Positions 17,416-27,800 of a stretch of 64,000 nt of DNA are shown in pieces. Source of the stretch: Elusimicrobiaceae bacterium (lineage in GTDB: Bacteria > Elusimicrobiota > Elusimicrobia > Elusimicrobiales > Elusimicrobiaceae); assembly GCA_017528825.1 (NCBI GenBank), contig JAFXOI010000001.1, forward strand, positions 124,001-188,000. The letters are read 5' to 3'. The position numbers and the translations under genes were made by a program. A model generated the notes under the pieces. That model made no database searches, was not told where the DNA came from, and was given only the letters and a program-made list of their open reading frames with translations. Position 1 is the first letter of the stretch. The number at the start of each line of letters is the position of its first letter.

Positions 17416-18054
17416 TTATCTCTTTCTATAATCGGGCTTCCCGGTAGTTTTATGGTATTGCACCCATTTATCGTACATTTCTCCAAGAAAAACCCCTTTT
17501 TCATGCGGATTTCCGTCGATCATATTAAGTGCATAGGGCAAGAAATACAATTGGCCGCGCACTAAATATTGGTGACAAAGCGCGATTTTAATCATATTGA
17601 CTACTGTTTTGCTGTCAATTTTGCTAAAAGATTCGTCTAACGCCTTTCCCGCTCCTTGCACACGAAAAGCCACCATCCATTCTTCATCTTCCGGCCAATG
17701 GGATGCTTCTGGCATAGAAGTATTAAATCCATTGAACAGGGCCCCATGTAACTCTTGGATTTTTTCTAATTCCGCTGCGTATCTGGGAAATATAAATGCT
17801 AAACTTTTTAGCTGTTGTTGGCCTTTTTCAAATTGTTCTTTAGCAACTGCTGTAGCTTGCTCGGACGAATCTCCTTCCAATTCCGGGTGTTCCGGCAACA
17901 ATCCTTTTTGTTGTGTTGCAGTCTGCTTGGATTCTTCATGTTTGATTAATCCTTTCAAACTTTCTCTCATAATCATATGCTCAGCAATTGGATTCATAGC
18001 ATAAACCGCAGAAGCTAAACCAAGCACAGATACTAATAACATTAATTTCTTCAT
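17416..18054 (-). CDS. Secreted protein of the HxYYF family (member 3, divergent)
   Basis: 212 aa with signal peptide MKKLMLLVSVLGLASAVYA. The mature region is Glu/Lys/Gln-rich. The family motif is weak (CHQYLVRGQLYFLPYALNMI near 170-189), but the promoter, palindrome and leader hairpin are nearly identical to those of the 46724 gene, so it belongs to the same regulated set. Function unknown. Confidence 0.72.
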   Translation of the reverse strand: MKKLMLLVSVLGLASAVYAMNPIAEHMIMRESLKGLIKHEESKQTATQQKGLLPEHPELEGDSSEQATAVAKEQFEKGQQQLKSLAFIFPRYAAELEKIQELHGALFNGFNTSMPEASHWPEDEEWMVAFRVQGAGKALDESFSKIDSKTVVNMIKIALCHQYLVRGQLYFLPYALNMIDGNPHEKGVFLGEMYDKWVQYHKTTGKPDYRKR

Positions 18055-18191
18055 ATTTCCTCTCTCGTTAAGATCCGCTAGTGGCTTGCACCAAGCGAAC
18101 CGATTACTTTGCTACCCTCATAGTATCTTAAAAACGCAATCCCAATATCAAGCGTTTTTTGGCCCTATACCATTTTAGGTCTAAAGACCTA
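18055..18191 (-). promoter_or_regulatory. Conserved promoter and leader of HxYYF member 3
   Basis: Minus strand: TAGGTCTTTAGACCTAA palindrome (18175-18191, touching the alaS stop), AGGGCCAAAAAAC half-site, TTGATA, 18-base spacer, GATACT, then a leader hairpin (18069-18103) with stem CGCT/AGCG and GGT-GCAA-GCC cap. The -35/-10 region matches that of the 46724 gene almost base for base, although the two genes are 28 kb apart. Confidence 0.72.
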
Positions 18192-20801
18192 CTACAGGAT
18201 TTCCTTGACGGAACCCATGAAATCCTGCCAACTATCTTTGGCTTCGCCGCCGCCTTGAGCAAAATCCGGCCGGCCGCCGGCTTTTCCGTTCAAATTCGTT
18301 GCAATTTGTTTGGCCACTTCCACTGCATTCGTATTGGGCAACTGGCCCACCATTTTGACCACAAATGAACGTTTGCCGTCGCGGTCCGTAGCTACAATAA
18401 TGAGGGCTTTTTCGTACTTTTGCCCAATAGTGTCGGCAATGGTGCGCAACTCGCGTGGTTGGGCTCCTTCTGCATTTTGAAGCACTACCGTCACGCCGTT
18501 TTTAAGGGTAAAAGCAGTTTGCGCCACGCCGCCGGCCGCCAATGTTTTCTCGCGGAAAGCCGCATAACGTTTCCGCACTTCTTTGAGCTCATCTAAAATT
18601 TGATTTAGTCGCACGCCCACTTCCGGCACCGGCACCATCAGTCGCGCGGCCATTTGTTCCACTCCGGCATGTACAGTCTTCAAATAGTCTAGTGCCGCTT
18701 GTCCGGCCACGCCTTCAATACGCCGCACTCCGGCAGATAAGGAACCTTCTTTCAAAGGCACTACTGTAATAACTTGCGCGGTATTGGTAACATGGGTGCC
18801 GCCGCATAATTCCAAACTATATTTTTTATCTGGTTCTTCAAAACTGCCTCCCATGAGCACAAAACGGGCCGGATCGGCATATTTTTCCCCTAACAAAGTG
18901 ACGGCACCTAATTTAGCCGCATCTTTTAGCGGACGTTCCTGACAGGTAACCGGTAAAGCCTGTTCGATGGCTTGTTGCACCAGCGTCCACACCTGCTTCC
19001 AATCTGCTTGGGTAGGTGTTTTAGATAAAGTATAGTCAAAACGGAAACGTTCCGGGGATACAAAAGACCCACTCTGATGTACGCCGGTCCCAAACACTTT
19101 CCGCAAGGCCGCGTTCACCAAGTGAATAGCGCTATGATTGGCCGCGGCTCTGCCACGCAACGGGCCATTGACGGACAAAATCACTTCATCTCCCACAGCC
19201 AGCGTCCCTTTTACCTTATGCACAAATACTTTACCGATGGGTTTTTGTACATCCAATACCTCGGCTACTGTTTGACCGTCTTTCAAAATTAGTCCCGTGT
19301 CACCTACTTGGCCGCCGGATTCCGCATAAAAAGAGGTTTTATCAAATACGGCATACCCTTCCCCGTTTAAGGTTTTGACTTCTTCTAATTCCGGGTTCAG
19401 TACGCTTAGTACCCGCGCTTTTTGCGTCAGGGTGGTGTAACCGGTAAACTGCGTAGCCGGATAGGTCACCTCTACATATTGCAAATGTTTGACTTTTTCT
19501 TTGGAAAGCTCATCGGCATAACTGCGGCTTTTGGCCGAAGCAGCTTCTTTGGCCTTTTCGTAACCGGTCTCATCCACTTTCACTCCTTTGGCGGCCGCTA
19601 TCTCACGCGTAAGTTCCAAGGGAAATCCAAAAGTCTCATGCAGATAAAAAGCATCTTCGCCCGATAGCATTTTCGTTCCGTTGGCTAGTAATGCATCCAG
19701 TTTTTCTTCTCCGGTTTGAAGGGTCTTCAAAAAGGTTTCCTCTTCTTTTTTGAGCACTTCTTCAATATGAGATAAATTTTTATCAATTTCCGGATATAAC
19801 CCGTCAAAAATTTGACTGACTTTTTTAGCCAGTGTATATAAGAACGGCTCTTTACTGCCCATTAACTTACCGTAGCGGGCCGCGCGACGGATCAAACGGC
19901 GCAGAATGTACCCGCGCCCCTCGTTAGAGGGCAAAATACCTTCCGCAATTAAAAAGGAAGAACTGCGCACATGGTCTGCCATAATGCGCAAGGCAGAAAT
20001 TTCCTGCGGAGTTTTCCCGTCTATATGTAAAATCTTTTTGGCCTCGTCGGTCAGCGGAGTGAATAAATCCGTTTCAAAAATATTTTGCTTTTTTTGCATC
20101 ACCATGCAAAGACGTTCGAGCCCCATGCCGGTGTCGATATTATTATGCGGCAATGGCTGCAAGGAGCCGTCCTCTTGGCGGTTATAGCTTTCAAACACTA
20201 CGTTCCAAATTTCTACAAATCGCCCGCAATCACACGTAATATCACAGTGCGGATTTTTACATCCTTTATCGCCAAAATCATAATAAATTTCCGTACACGG
20301 GCCGCACGGACCGGTGGGCCCCATGGTCCAAAAATTATCGGCTTCCCCTAATTCAAAAATCCGCTCGGCCGGCACATATTTAAGCCACGCCTGATAGGCT
20401 TCCTCATCGCGCGGAGCAATGCCGCCTTTGTAGATGCTGACATAGAGTTTGTCCGGAGAAATACCCAGCACTTTTGTTAAATACTCCCAAGACCAGTCAA
20501 TAGCCTCTTTTTTGAAATAATCCCCGAAAGAGAAATTGCCCAGCATTTCAAAGAAAGTCAAATGTCTTTCCGTAAATCCTACGCTGTCAATATCGGTGGT
20601 GCGCACGCATTTTTGACAAGAACAGGCGTTTTTTAAGGAACGATCAATCCCCATAAAGTTAGCCTTAAATTGCACCATACCCGCAGAAGTAAATAACAAA
20701 GTCGGGTCATTGTGTGGAATTAAAGGGCTCGACGGCACTACCGGTAAACCTTTGGCATGAAAAAAATTCAAAAATCCGTTTCTCACTTCGGTACTTTTCA
20801 T
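18192..20801 (-). CDS. alaS: Alanyl-tRNA synthetase
   Basis: 869-aa class II synthetase. The N-terminal catalytic core starts MKSTEVRNGFLNFFHAKG and includes the TSAGMVQFKANFMG region and GRGYILRRLIRRAARYG. The editing domain has zinc-site motifs NHSAIHLVNAALRKV and CGGTHV, and the C-Ala domain ends the protein. Full length. The ribosome site GAGG lies upstream of ATG 20801. Confidence 0.96.
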   Translation of the reverse strand: MKSTEVRNGFLNFFHAKGLPVVPSSPLIPHNDPTLLFTSAGMVQFKANFMGIDRSLKNACSCQKCVRTTDIDSVGFTERHLTFFEMLGNFSFGDYFKKEAIDWSWEYLTKVLGISPDKLYVSIYKGGIAPRDEEAYQAWLKYVPAERIFELGEADNFWTMGPTGPCGPCTEIYYDFGDKGCKNPHCDITCDCGRFVEIWNVVFESYNRQEDGSLQPLPHNNIDTGMGLERLCMVMQKKQNIFETDLFTPLTDEAKKILHIDGKTPQEISALRIMADHVRSSSFLIAEGILPSNEGRGYILRRLIRRAARYGKLMGSKEPFLYTLAKKVSQIFDGLYPEIDKNLSHIEEVLKKEEETFLKTLQTGEEKLDALLANGTKMLSGEDAFYLHETFGFPLELTREIAAAKGVKVDETGYEKAKEAASAKSRSYADELSKEKVKHLQYVEVTYPATQFTGYTTLTQKARVLSVLNPELEEVKTLNGEGYAVFDKTSFYAESGGQVGDTGLILKDGQTVAEVLDVQKPIGKVFVHKVKGTLAVGDEVILSVNGPLRGRAAANHSAIHLVNAALRKVFGTGVHQSGSFVSPERFRFDYTLSKTPTQADWKQVWTLVQQAIEQALPVTCQERPLKDAAKLGAVTLLGEKYADPARFVLMGGSFEEPDKKYSLELCGGTHVTNTAQVITVVPLKEGSLSAGVRRIEGVAGQAALDYLKTVHAGVEQMAARLMVPVPEVGVRLNQILDELKEVRKRYAAFREKTLAAGGVAQTAFTLKNGVTVVLQNAEGAQPRELRTIADTIGQKYEKALIIVATDRDGKRSFVVKMVGQLPNTNAVEVAKQIATNLNGKAGGRPDFAQGGGEAKDSWQDFMGSVKEIL

Positions 20802-20884
20802 AAAAATCCTCTATTAATGGTATATAGTTATTATATCAAATAGCATAGCGGATTCACGGCCCGTCATTTTGTTATAATGAGGGT

Positions 20885-21238
20885 ATGCATAAAATAATCG
20901 CTTATTTCTTAATTTTCGTCGGCTTGGTGCTGATGTTCTTTGCCTTCACGGGGATGTATCAAACCTTCGTGAACAAAAAACCGGTAGTACAGGTATTGCA
21001 ATTAAAACCTTTTGCAGTCAATACGCAATTTGGCTCCATGCAAATGGACAGCACGCTCGTCAATCAAATTCTTAATCTCACCCTGTTTGCTCTATTTATG
21101 TTCTTTTTGCTAGGAGCGGGACGTGCGATAGCCGGTATTGGCAATGGTTTGTTAAAAACCGAGCGTATCTGCGAAACCTTGCAACTACTGCGTAAAGAAG
21201 ATGTGGTGCAACACGAACAAGAGATTCGCAAATTATGA
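20885..21238 (+). CDS. Small membrane protein, two helices
   Basis: 117 aa with membrane segments at about 4-25 and 60-85 and a charged C-terminus (RKEDVVQHEQEIRKL). No family recognised. The ATG at 20885 lies six bases after TGT-TATAAT, so the mRNA is probably leaderless. It overlaps the lipid kinase gene by ATGA and may belong to the same envelope function. Confidence 0.75.
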   Translation: MHKIIAYFLIFVGLVLMFFAFTGMYQTFVNKKPVVQVLQLKPFAVNTQFGSMQMDSTLVNQILNLTLFALFMFFLLGAGRAIAGIGNGLLKTERICETLQLLRKEDVVQHEQEIRKL

Positions 21239-22119
21239 AAACGCTGTTTATTGTCAATCCCATTAGCGGCGGGAAGAAACAGCCGGCCGGCCGGTGGGCC
21301 GATTTGATTAGCACCTATTTTCCGCAAGCCGAAATTAAATATACGCAATACGCCGGTCACGCTACGGAACTGGCATCCCATGCCGTACAAAACGGGTATG
21401 AAAAAATCTTCGTAGCCGGTGGGGACGGCACGATTAATGAGGTGGCGCGGGCATTAGTCGGTACTTCTGTGATATTGGGTATTGTGCCCAAAGGCTCCGG
21501 CAACGGACTGGCCCGCGAATTAGCCATCCCTCTATGCTTTGAAAAAGCATTGGCGGCTTTGCAAAAAGCACAGGCGGTATCTTGCGATGTAGGCCTGGCT
21601 AACGGAGAGTATTTCTTCAATGTCGCAGGCGTAGGTATTGAAGCGGAAATCGCCCGCCAATTTGATCAATTTGGCAAAAGTGGCAAGCGCGGCAAGTGGC
21701 CGTATTTTAAGTTGGGAATTGAAGGATTTTTTCATTACAAACCTGCTTCTTTGCGTTTGCAATACGAAGGGAAAGAAGAAATCATCTGTCCGTTGACCTT
21801 AGTATTTGCCAACGGCACTCAATACGGTAGCGGCTTTTATATCGCGCCGCAGGCCAGTTTGACCGACGGAAAACTGGAAATGGTGGAAGTAAAAAATGTT
21901 TCCAAAATCCGTTTGGCATGGGCCGCGCCGGCTTTTTTCCGCAAAAAACCGCTTCCCAATACCGTGCAACGCACGCAATCTGTCACGCAAGCCGTTTTGC
22001 AAGCAGACGGAGAAATTGTGTATCACTTAGACGGAGAGCCTAAAGTGGCACAACACCGCTTGGAAATCAAGCTATTGCCACACGCTTTGCGATTACTCGT
22101 GCCCACAGGAGAACACTAA
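21235..22119 (+). CDS. Diacylglycerol/lipid kinase (DgkB/YegS type)
   Basis: 294-aa DAGK-catalytic family protein. The nucleotide site is FVAGGDGTINEVARAL and the next signature is VPKGSGNGLARELAIP; the C-terminal beta-rich domain follows (TQYGSGFYIAPQASLTDGKLE). It phosphorylates diacylglycerol or a related lipid with ATP at the inner membrane. It shares overlaps with both neighbours (four bases upstream, one base downstream). Confidence 0.88.
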   Translation: MKTLFIVNPISGGKKQPAGRWADLISTYFPQAEIKYTQYAGHATELASHAVQNGYEKIFVAGGDGTINEVARALVGTSVILGIVPKGSGNGLARELAIPLCFEKALAALQKAQAVSCDVGLANGEYFFNVAGVGIEAEIARQFDQFGKSGKRGKWPYFKLGIEGFFHYKPASLRLQYEGKEEIICPLTLVFANGTQYGSGFYIAPQASLTDGKLEMVEVKNVSKIRLAWAAPAFFRKKPLPNTVQRTQSVTQAVLQADGEIVYHLDGEPKVAQHRLEIKLLPHALRLLVPTGEH

Positions 22120-22607
22120 TGGCACGCCGGAAACGAAAATCCATTTCTCAAAAACAAATCAAATTTTGGGTATCGCTGATTGTCGCGGTGATTGCCGCTG
22201 TCATGCAACAAACCGGCAAACCCGTATCTGAAGATATGCCCGACAGTAGCGCTCTGCAAAATGTATCTGTTGCTTCTGTGTACGACGGAGATACGTTCAA
22301 AATTAACTTAAATTGTTCTTTAGCGGTATATTGTGAAAAAGTACCGGTGCGGGTGTTGGGAGTAGATTGTCCGGAAATAAAAGGAAAAACCGAGAAAGAA
22401 AAACGCCTTGCTAAACAAGCCAAGACGTTTACTCAAAATTTCTTAGAAAAAGGGCCCATTTCTCTTTCTAATTGTCAGCGGGATAAATACTTCCGCCTTT
22501 TATGCGACGTCACCAACAGCCAAGGCCAGAACTTAGCCAAAGAACTCATCAAACACAATTTAGGCTACGAATACTGGGGCGGCACCAAATCCACCCGATA
22601 TCAATAG
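22119..22607 (+). CDS. Membrane-anchored staphylococcal-nuclease-like protein
   Basis: 162 aa. A basic start (ARRKRKSISQKQIKF) and a hydrophobic segment (about 15-31) anchor it; the SNase domain follows, with VYDGDTFKINL, VRVLGVDCPEIKG and RDKYFRLLCDV supplying the Asp/Arg/Glu/Arg catalytic set. Probably degrades nucleic acid outside the cytoplasm, using calcium. Three cysteines may form disulphides. Last gene of the three-gene operon. Confidence 0.82.
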   Translation: MARRKRKSISQKQIKFWVSLIVAVIAAVMQQTGKPVSEDMPDSSALQNVSVASVYDGDTFKINLNCSLAVYCEKVPVRVLGVDCPEIKGKTEKEKRLAKQAKTFTQNFLEKGPISLSNCQRDKYFRLLCDVTNSQGQNLAKELIKHNLGYEYWGGTKSTRYQ

Positions 22608-22629
22608 GCAAAAATCGGTAAGTTGTACT

Positions 22630-23823
22630 TTATAAATCCTTAAAATTATTCGGGTCCATATAGTACGGGTCACAACGAGAAGATGCGCATTTAGGAGCAG
22701 AATCTGGGCAATATGCGCCACAACAACAAGAAGTATCCTCGTAAACATTTTCAGGAATATAATCTCCATATCGTTTACAAGCTCCATTTACGTTTGCATA
22801 ACAAATTGCCCCATTTTTGAAGGTACTTGTAATACAGTTTTGACTTTTGTTTCCTACGCAAATACCGCCGTCATAAACACTTCCATCGCTTCCACAAGGA
22901 CCTTCATGATTACAAATGACAGCTCCCTTTATTCCATTACTATTATGACTACAAGATCTACCATAACCAATAGTTTTACTGCCAACACACATTCCCCCTT
23001 CTTCAATAATAAGATCAGCACAAGGCGTGTAAGAACCCGCTGTTACCCGGCATACTCCGCCGTTTTTAATGGTAGAATGACAACATGCACAATTATTGGT
23101 CTTATAATCTCCAGGGCCTGCTATACATTCTCCTCCATCCTCTACGATCGTGTTATGACACCCATTTGTATCTGCTTGACAAATTTCTTCTTCTCCTATT
23201 GTCTTACTGTTTTGGTCTTGAAACCCACATTGGCCGTCACCCAAATGGTTTGAATCTAATGCATTACACCGAGTTGGGTCATCTTTATAACACTTGGTTT
23301 TACTCGTACTCCAACTGCGGCTCGCATTATCACACGTGGCTTTATCAATAGATTGGTCTAACAAATAACCCGTATAGCCATCAGCCGAAGTTAATTCTTG
23401 CCCTTGCAACAAACCACCGCAAAGTCTGTTGGCTCTCTCATCTCCGGTAGCCGCTTCACAATGTAACTGTCCGGCAAATTTCGGATTATCATCTAAGTAA
23501 CTAGCCAGTCTTACATTGGCTAGTTTGCTATTTGTCACTCTGATTACATTGGGGTCAGAGGTGTTATTGGGTGTAATTAAATTAAATGTTAAATCGTTGT
23601 TCTCCATTGTCACATCCAAATTAGCCATGGTGTCGGTATATCCGTCATTGGACATCTTAAATGCTTCTTCCGCGTCTTTTATCGCTTTAGCTCCCGGGAG
23701 CATTGTACTCCAATGGCTTTTATCCACCGCCCCTTGATACATTGGGATGGCAATGGCAGAAAGAATCCCAATAATCAGAACTACGATTAATAGTTCTATT
23801 AAAGTAAAGGCTTTCTTTGACAT
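22630..23823 (-). CDS. Type IV pilin-like protein with cysteine-rich repeats
   Basis: 397 aa. The prepilin leader MSKK precedes A-FTLIELLIVVLIIGILSAIA, the type IV pilin/pseudopilin helix, with Glu5 of the mature form present. Residues about 20-180 match the paralogue at 37301-38365. The C-terminal 200 residues are Cys/Gly/Asn-rich with loosely repeated units of the form (T/S)-x-F/I-x-x-G-(A/G)-x-C. The start is chosen at the leader, after AAGGAG; an upstream ATG is not supported. Surface or pilus location expected. Its promoter has a T13 spacer (see 23910-23938). Confidence 0.87.
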   Translation of the reverse strand: MSKKAFTLIELLIVVLIIGILSAIAIPMYQGAVDKSHWSTMLPGAKAIKDAEEAFKMSNDGYTDTMANLDVTMENNDLTFNLITPNNTSDPNVIRVTNSKLANVRLASYLDDNPKFAGQLHCEAATGDERANRLCGGLLQGQELTSADGYTGYLLDQSIDKATCDNASRSWSTSKTKCYKDDPTRCNALDSNHLGDGQCGFQDQNSKTIGEEEICQADTNGCHNTIVEDGGECIAGPGDYKTNNCACCHSTIKNGGVCRVTAGSYTPCADLIIEEGGMCVGSKTIGYGRSCSHNSNGIKGAVICNHEGPCGSDGSVYDGGICVGNKSQNCITSTFKNGAICYANVNGACKRYGDYIPENVYEDTSCCCGAYCPDSAPKCASSRCDPYYMDPNNFKDL

Positions 23824-23909
23824 TTTTATTCTCCTTTTAAACAGGCCTAAAACGCCCATAATACAACGTTTAATGACTCAGTGCCTTAAAAACAGCGGCG
23901 TCATAAAAA

Positions 23910-23938
23910 ATGGTAGCAAAAAAAAAAAAACGAGTCAA
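23910..23938 (-). promoter_or_regulatory. Pilin promoter with T13 spacer
   Basis: On the minus strand, TTGACT (23933-23938) and TACCAT (23910-23915) are separated by 17 bases, 13 of which are an unbroken T run (23918-23930). Length changes in the run would alter the spacing, a known way to switch surface-protein promoters on and off. Confidence 0.55.
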
Positions 23939-23953
23939 GCCTTTTCTGATAAT

Positions 23954-24286
23954 ACTTTTTCTTCCCGAAGAAAAAGTATCCAAAAAGACGCTCAGCCAAT
24001 AAGCAAAAAAGAATCTGCAAACGGCTGTTTGATAAACTCACTTTGCTCATACATATCAAACAGACTACCCCGTTTGCAGACTCTTTTTTACTACGCTTCA
24101 AGGCCGATTTATAACAACAAATACCGTTTACAAATTTCGGGGATGATATTATTTAATTGCCCTCCTCTCGTCACCCCGCAGGGTTTCTGTGCGGGGTATG
24201 ACGCCGTTGCAAAACGACCCTATCAAGGCATAAAAAAGCTGTTATACCGAGCGTAAACCCTAGCCCTGTATAACAGCCGTTTTTTT
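23954..24286. repeat. Intergenic cluster of four hairpins
   Basis: This 473-base gap between the pilin and Nudix genes has no credible gene. It holds a perfect 11-bp hairpin (23954-23977), a long two-step hairpin with T6 on one side and A6 on the other (24011-24089), a GC-rich hairpin CGTCACCCCGCA/TGCGGGG-TA-TGACG (24169-24203), and a terminator GCTGTTATAC/GTATAACAGC with flanking A6 and T7 (24232-24286). The last can end the leftward Nudix gene. Its ACAGCCGTTTTTTT end resembles the terminators of the structured RNAs elsewhere in the window, but their other stems are absent. Confidence 0.65.
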
Positions 24287-24296
24287 GTTGAATTTT

Positions 24297-24833
24297 CTAC
24301 GAATGCAAACGATACCACTGCAGTAAAATCAAAGTTTTGGCATCGTGGATTTTTCCTTTTTCAATCATTTCATACACGACACGCAGCGGAAATTTTTTCA
24401 AATTAATAAATTCGTCTTCATCCGGCGCATCTTTGCCGCGGGTCAGACCGGTGGCGATGTATAAGTGCAATTCCTCGTTGGAAAAAGCATTGCTGGGGTG
24501 AAACATTAATACTTCTTTCATCCTTTTGGCACTTAATCCGGTTTCCTGTTTTAGTTCGGCTTTGGCACACGCCAAAAAAGTCTGCCCCTTTTCCCGCTTT
24601 CCGGCCGGAATTTCCCACGTTACTTGACCAATCGGGTATCGGTACTGTTGCACCAAATACACATGGTCTTTTTCTACGGGCAGTACGCCGCAGGCACCGC
24701 GATGGTCAAAATACAAACGCGTGGAAGTATGACCGTTAATCAAACGTACGGTATCTAATTTAACCCCCAGCACCCCTCTATACAAAGTCTTACTGGACAC
24801 TTTGGTTTCTTTTAATTTACTATAATGAGACAT
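24297..24833 (-). CDS. Nudix hydrolase, ADP-ribose pyrophosphatase-like, altered box
   Basis: 178 aa. WEIPAGKREKGQ...AKAELKQETGL is clearly the Nudix region of the ADP-sugar pyrophosphatase group, but three consensus positions differ: the Glu after G-x5 is Gln, the Arg before the first Glu is Ala, and the first Glu of the EE pair is Gln. Two of the metal-binding glutamates remain. Activity or substrate may be changed. The ATG lies six bases after TAAGAT, and its promoter overlaps the divergent dnaE promoter. Confidence 0.82.
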   Translation of the reverse strand: MSHYSKLKETKVSSKTLYRGVLGVKLDTVRLINGHTSTRLYFDHRGACGVLPVEKDHVYLVQQYRYPIGQVTWEIPAGKREKGQTFLACAKAELKQETGLSAKRMKEVLMFHPSNAFSNEELHLYIATGLTRGKDAPDEDEFINLKKFPLRVVYEMIEKGKIHDAKTLILLQWYRLHS

Positions 24834-24863
24834 ATAAGTATCTTATAATATTGGCCGGTATCT

Positions 24864-27800
24864 ATGAAAGAATTTGTCCATTTACACAATCATTCTGAGT
24901 ACTCCTTGTTAGACGGTATGTTGCGCATTTCCGAGCATCATAAACCTTCTCGTTTTCTAAAAGGGCTGGCCGAACAAGGTATTAAATCTCTGGCTATCAC
25001 CGATCATGGGAATATGTATGGAGCTTTGGATTTCTATGAGTCTGCCCGTGGAGCCGGCCTCAAACCTATTGTGGGTTGCGAAGTCTATATTACAGAAGGA
25101 AAATACACCGAGAAAGACAAATCCCGCACCGGTCATTTAACATTACTGGCCAAAAATCATCAAGGGTACCTTAATTTGATGCAGCTCAATTCCGAAGCGT
25201 GGGTCAATGGGTTCTATTATCATCCGCGTATTGATAAAGAATTGCTGGCTAAATATTCGGAAGGGCTTATCGCTTTGTCCGGTTGTTTGAAAGGGTTTGT
25301 ATCTCAATACGCCTTAACGGCTCCTTTTGAAAAAACCTGCGCCATAGCGCAAGAATATGCCGACATTATGGGCCCCGGCAATTATTACATTGAGCTGATG
25401 GACCACGGCATTAAAGAAGAGCAAGAGGCCCTGCCTATTCTTAAAGAAGTAGCCAAAAAATTGGGATTAAAAACGGTAGCCACCAATGACTGCCACTATG
25501 AAAAAAAGGAAGACTGGGAAGCACACGATGTCAACCTTTGTATCTCTACGGGCAAAACATTGGCCGACCCGCAACGGCTTAAAATGACCACGCACGATTT
25601 ATATTTTAAATCGCCCGATGAAATGTATGAGCTGTTTGCCCATACCCCTCAAGCCCTCGAAACCACACTAGAAATTGCGGAAAAATGTAATTTGGAATTT
25701 CCAAAACATGGATTTATTCTGCCCAATTTTGATATTCCGCCGCAGTATCCCAACTCCGCCGAGTATTTCAAAGCCCTCTGCCGCGAAGGCCTTAATAAAA
25801 AAATGCATGGCAATGTACCGCCGGAGTATATGAAACAGCTGGAATTTGAATTTGACGTGATTATCAAAATGGGATTTGACTGTTATTTCCTTATCGTACA
25901 GGATTTTATCCATTGGGCACGCCAACATGACATTCCTATCGGGCCGGGACGCGGTAGCGGTGCGGGCAGTATTGTGGCTTATAGTTTGGACATCACGCGC
26001 GTAGACCCCATTAAAAGCAAACTGTTGTTTGAGCGTTTCTTAAATCCGGACCGTGTCAGTATGCCGGATTTGGATATCGATATGTCCGACACCGGGCGCG
26101 AACGCGTCATTGATTATGTACGCCAAAAATACGGTGCGGATAAAGTCTCCCAAATTATCACTTTTGGGACCATGAAGGCCAAACTGGCAGTGCGCGATGT
26201 CGCCCGTGTAATGGGTATTAGTGTCACGGAAACCAACCGTGTGGCCAAAATGATTCCAAATGACCCCAAAATCACCTTGGATGATGCCTTAAACAATATC
26301 AAAGAATTACAAGTAGAAGTAGCCAACAATCCTACTTCCAAACAACTCTTTGATATGGCACGCAAAATTGAGGGACTCAAACGTCATACCGGCATCCACG
26401 CGGCCGGCGTACTGATCACCAAAGAATCCGTTTCCCATTATGTGCCGCTGGCCCGCGGAGCCAAAGATGCTATTACCACTCAATTTGAAGGAGAGCCCTG
26501 TTCCAATTTAGGCCTCTTAAAAATGGACTTTTTAGGGCTGCGTACCTTAACGGTTATCGATAATGCCGAGAAATTAATCCGCGCGCGGCACAATCCCAAT
26601 TTCGATATTAATGAAATCCCGCTAGACGATAAAAAAACCTACGATTTATTGTGTGCGTGCCAAACCTTGGGTATCTTTCAATTGGAAAGCGGCGGCATGC
26701 GGGATTTGATTAAAAAACTACAACCCACCCAATTTGGCGATATTTCCGCCTTGGTGGCCCTGTATCGTCCGGGCCCAATGGAATCGGGCATGATGGATAT
26801 GTTTGTCCGGCGCAAAAGCGGACAAGAAAAAATTACCTACGAAACCCCGCTATTGGAAAATGTGTTAAAAGACACCTACGGTTGTATGCTCTATCAAGAG
26901 CAAATTATGCAGATTTCCAAAGTGCTGGGCGGTTTTACCCCCGGAGAAGCCGACACCCTGCGCAAAGCCATGGGTAAGAAAAAATTGGAAGTAATGGAAC
27001 AGTTTGGTAAGAAATTTATTGCCGGAGCTAAAGCTCATAATATACCGGAAAAAACAGCGACTCATATCTATGATCAAATGAAAGCCTTTGCCGGATACGG
27101 TTTCAATAAATCCCACTCTTATGCGTATGCGCTAGTATCTTATCAGACCGCCTACTTAAAGGCCAACTATCCTATCGAATTTATGTGTGCAGCCCTAACC
27201 AACGAAATTGGGCACAATGCCATTGGGGCCGACGATAAAGAAAATAAAATTGCCACCTATTTGGAAGAAGCCAAAAAAATGGGATTTGAAATTTTACCAC
27301 CGGATATCAATAAATCCCAACCGGAATTTTCCGTAGAACAAAAAGACGGAAAAGAATATATCCGCTACGCTTTGGAAGCTATTAAAAATGCCGGCACGGA
27401 AGGATGTATTTCCATTGCCAACGAAGCGAAAAAGAAACCCTTTGAATCTTTAGAAGATATGTGCGCCCGTATTGACATTTATCAGGCTAACAAAAAGACG
27501 ATTGAGAGCTTGACCAAAGCGGGCGCTCTGGATAGTTTATTGCCGGACAAAGACCCCAAAGAGGCCCGGGCAATTTTGCTAAGCCAAATTGATCAAGCTA
27601 TCGACACGGCCCACTTAATTGCCAAAGAGCAAGAAAATTGTACCGCCAGTTTATTTGGTGATGATTTCTCTGCCACCATGACGCTCAAAAAGAAAGAATC
27701 CACGACTGTCACCAGACCGCTTACTCAAAATGAATTGCTGGGATACGAAAAAGAAGTGATGGGAATTTACTTTAGCGGACACCCCATTGCCCGCTACCAA

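Noticed and set aside
24160-24286. A fourth copy of the structured RNA
   Set aside because: The ACAGCCG-T7 terminator looks similar, but P1, the GAAA hairpin and the conserved P4 loop are absent.
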